DNA of 6,454 bases, taken from positions 1-6,454 of the forward strand of contig JAKQBU010000492.1 of the NCBI GenBank assembly GCA_029573975.1, read 5' to 3'. A program made the translations under genes and the position numbers. This DNA is from Planctomycetota bacterium. Lineage in GTDB: Bacteria > Planctomycetota > Phycisphaerae > Sedimentisphaerales > SM23-30. The notes below the pieces were generated by a model, which did no database searches, was not told the origin of the DNA, and saw nothing but the letters and a program-made list of their open reading frames with translations. This document shows positions 6,217-6,454 of this stretch, piece by piece; the stretch's first letter is position 1; the number at the start of each line of letters is the position of its first letter.

Positions 6217-6454
6217 GTGGAACTGCTGCGTTTCTTACTACTGGCCATCGGCGTCAGCCTGTCCGGCGTGATGGCCCCGGGCGCCGTGACGGCGGCGACG
6301 ATCGCCCACGGGGCGCGGAACCGCTGGGCCGGGGTGCTCATCAGCCTGGGGCACGGCCTGGTGGAGATCCCGCTGATCTTCCTGCTGATGGCCGGACTGG
6401 CGATCCTGTTCCAAGCCGAGGCGTTCCAGATCATCGTCGGGCTGCTGGGCGGGG
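6217..6454 (+). CDS. LysE/RhtB-family transporter, 5' part only
   Basis: The frame opens at GTG 6217 and is still open at the window edge, giving 79 residues of a usual ~200-210. LysE-family proteins are inner-membrane exporters of amino acids or other small solutes. Seen: a first hydrophobic helix with LLAIGVSLSGVMAPGAVTAA (residues ~8-27), which carries the family's early glycine/proline motif (G-x-M-x-P-G-x-V-T-A); a second block AGVLISLGHGLVEIPLIFLL (~38-57), with the G-H-G-x-x-E-x-P pattern typical of the group; and the start of a third hydrophobic segment (about 66-79). The substrate cannot be inferred. It follows yjbQ by 13 bp with a good Shine-Dalgarno and is probably in the same operon. 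Codons end mostly in C or G. Confidence 0.85.
   Translation, partial: MELLRFLLLAIGVSLSGVMAPGAVTAATIAHGARNRWAGVLISLGHGLVEIPLIFLLMAGLAILFQAEAFQIIVGLLGG

Noticed and set aside
5670..6434. Minus-strand open frame of 254 codons
   Set aside because: It spans the island gene end, yjbQ and the LysE gene on the opposite strand and has no recognisable domain; a shadow of G+C-rich coding sequence.

Overview
The window reads as a piece of a Gram-negative bacterial chromosome, most likely from the PVC superphylum (Planctomycetota, perhaps Phycisphaerae-like). This is inferred from three things. The tail of a peptidoglycan/division cluster (murB, ddl, ftsQ) is not followed by ftsA or ftsZ. An outer-membrane barrel-type protein and a lipid A-type acyltransferase indicate an outer membrane. 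The gene order is unlike the classical dcw order. The taxon is not proven by the sequence.

Layout. (1) Bases 1-3568, plus strand: the 3' part of murB, then complete ddl and ftsQ, then a gene for an exported beta-barrel-like protein that starts at or just after the ftsQ stop. ddl-ftsQ-barrel is tightly packed and probably one transcript. MurB and Ddl make the UDP-N-acetylmuramic acid and D-Ala-D-Ala parts of the peptidoglycan precursor. FtsQ would link wall synthesis to division in the inner membrane. The barrel protein would sit in the outer membrane. (2) Bases 3524-4504, minus strand: an LpxL/HtrB-type acyltransferase that converges on the barrel gene and overlaps its end by 45 bp. It has a good sigma70-type promoter at 4555-4582. 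(3) Bases about 4505-5777: an AT-rich island (roughly 28-37% G+C in sampled lines, against about 60-77% in most neighbouring lines). It carries one plus-strand gene, apparently a PD-(D/E)XK-type nuclease with a second domain resembling DUF5655. It looks horizontally acquired and may be a solitary defence or restriction-type gene. (4) Bases 5787-6454, plus strand, G+C rich: a complete YjbQ/UPF0047 gene followed after 13 bp by the 5' end of a LysE-family exporter gene that runs off the window.

I saw no rRNA, tRNA, CRISPR array, insertion sequence or convincing intrinsic terminator. The most interesting item is the island gene, followed by the dcw-type cluster that ends in a barrel protein instead of ftsA/ftsZ.
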